Positions 7,263 through 7,739 of a stretch of DNA of 7,739 bases are shown piece after piece. Made by a program: the position numbers and the translations under genes. The stretch covers positions 1 to 7,739 of the forward strand of contig CALDSP010000164.1 of assembly GCA_937924465.1 (NCBI GenBank). The letters run 5' to 3'. The DNA comes from an uncultured Leptospiraceae bacterium. Its GTDB lineage: Bacteria > Spirochaetota > Leptospiria > Leptospirales > Leptospiraceae. The notes below the pieces were generated by a model. That model ran no database searches, was not told the DNA's origin, and saw nothing but the letters and a program-made list of their open reading frames with translations. Within the stretch, counting starts at the first letter, position 1. Every line of letters begins with the position of its first letter.

Positions 7263-7463
7263 ATGAGTAGTAGAATTATAAGCGATCCAAAAAAATTCGA
7301 CAGTCAACCTTATATCAAGGGAACTGAAGTTTTAGTTTCTATGATTGCAGAAGACATAGAAAAAGGATTCACTATAGATGAGATTCTTTCTCATTATTCT
7401 GAACTCACACGAGATGATGTTTCTGCGGCTTATAGTTATTATTTAACAGGAAGCGAATTATAA
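7263..7463 (+). CDS. DUF433-type small protein (putative antitoxin), no toxin partner visible
   Basis: The 66-residue product follows the DUF433 (PF04255) pattern. An N-terminal ISDPKKFDSQPYIKGTEVLV (residues 6-25) corresponds to the family's I-x-DP...G-x-P-x-I-x-GT-R/E-V-x-V. Then come SMIAEDIEKGFTIDEILSHY (26-45) and LTRDDVSAAYSYY (48-60), matching 'GxsxEEIlxxYPxLtxedVxAAlxYY'. DUF433 proteins are small helix-turn-helix-like proteins, commonly the antitoxin half of a pair with a DUF5615/PIN-like nuclease encoded immediately downstream. Here no such gene follows: the next 276 bp contain no credible nuclease frame. The ATG has a strong ribosome-binding site (AAGGTGG, 7249-7255) 7 nt upstream. 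An overlapping ATG at 7259 opens only a two-codon frame. Function as an antitoxin is inferred from the family, and the partner may be lost or lie beyond the window. Confidence 0.72.
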   Translation: MSSRIISDPKKFDSQPYIKGTEVLVSMIAEDIEKGFTIDEILSHYSELTRDDVSAAYSYYLTGSEL

Positions 7464-7739
7464 TGTAAGATTTTGTTTTTATATGAAAATTTTATTTCAA
7501 AAGAACAAAGTAGAAAAGTAAAAATTTCAAATTTCAAACATACACATAAGCTAAAAAAAATGGACGTTACGTGCAATTCTAAGTTTATACAATACTTTGA
7601 TAAATTCTATTTTAAGTTTTTTCAAAAGATTTTATTTAAAAAAAGTGAATGGATGTGTAAAACCTGTTTTTAAAAAGAATACTTTATAAAACGCAAATAA
7701 AAAACCTTTCACTTATTATTATAACTAGATCAAATGGCT
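7464..7739. other. AT-rich region with no supported gene
   Basis: After the DUF433 stop I find no credible gene to the end of the window. A 66-codon frame from a TTG at 7473 lacks a ribosome-binding site, has a Lys/Phe-rich composition expected of random AT-rich DNA, and shows no family pattern. No tRNA, strong hairpin or terminator was seen. The second copy of the 15-nt repeat lies at 7714-7728. The minus strand carries a TATAAT at 7723-7718 whose possible -35 would fall outside the window. Confidence 0.55.

Larger units (their letters stand above)
7145..7728 (+). repeat. Short direct repeat pair (14 of 15 bases identical) bracketing the DUF433 gene
   Basis: TATTATAATAACTAG at 7145-7159 recurs as TATTATTATAACTAG at 7714-7728, differing at one base. 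The coordinates given span both copies and the DUF433 gene between them. The matching part includes the TAACTAG half-site of the inverted repeat at 7153-7172. The sequence is low in complexity and the region very AT-rich, so coincidence is quite possible. No extended similarity continues beyond either copy. Confidence 0.3.

Noticed and set aside
7473..7673. 66-codon plus-strand frame after the DUF433 gene as a toxin
   Set aside because: TTG start without ribosome-binding site, Lys/Phe-rich random composition, no nuclease motif or family pattern.
7640..7676. TAAAA-CCTG-TTTTA hairpin as a terminator for the DUF433 transcript
   Set aside because: Stem is entirely A/T with a minimal loop, so not distinguishable from background in this DNA.

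Overview
The window is AT-rich bacterial DNA (GC about one third by eye). It carries one unmistakable housekeeping locus, a 7Fe ferredoxin gene followed 10 nt later by full-length cobalamin-dependent methionine synthase (metH), set among envelope-type and poorly characterised genes. The lipid-linked-sugar glycosyltransferase and the lipoprotein signal peptide point to a diderm. The low GC, the N-anchored PHP protein and a lipoprotein whose signal peptide ends in an Leu-Ser-Cys lipobox would fit a Leptospira-like spirochaete, but that placement is a guess from style, not a search result. Tryptophan is written TGG throughout metH, so TGA is a stop here.

Layout. Positions 1-483 (minus) are the N-terminal third of an ArnT/PMT-like (GT39-type) membrane glycosyltransferase that runs off the left edge. 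A short divergent region (484-603) appears to hold two overlapping promoters, one for each direction. Positions 604-1662 (plus) encode a PHP-family putative metallohydrolase with an N-terminal membrane segment, followed by a probable intrinsic terminator (1695-1729). Positions 1870-2172 (fdxA) and 2183-5890 (metH) form a two-gene operon. The pairing suggests, as a hypothesis, that the ferredoxin supplies electrons for reductive reactivation of the MetH cobalamin.

Convergent to metH, with only 33 bp between stops, lies a minus-strand gene of unknown function (5924-6832). Its lipoprotein signal peptide is present upstream in the same frame (6860-6928) but is cut off by a single in-frame TGA, so the gene is either freshly broken or affected by a sequence error. 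Next comes an AT-rich intergenic stretch with a consensus -10 box overlapping a 7-bp inverted repeat. It is followed by a small DUF433-type protein (7263-7463), the class usually found as antitoxin of a toxin-antitoxin pair, here with no visible toxin partner. The last 276 bp contain no gene I can support.

The window shows no clear new multi-gene system. The points most worth checking are the in-frame TGA, the ferredoxin-MetH pairing, the altered PHP metal site, and the orphan DUF433 gene with its operator-like repeat.
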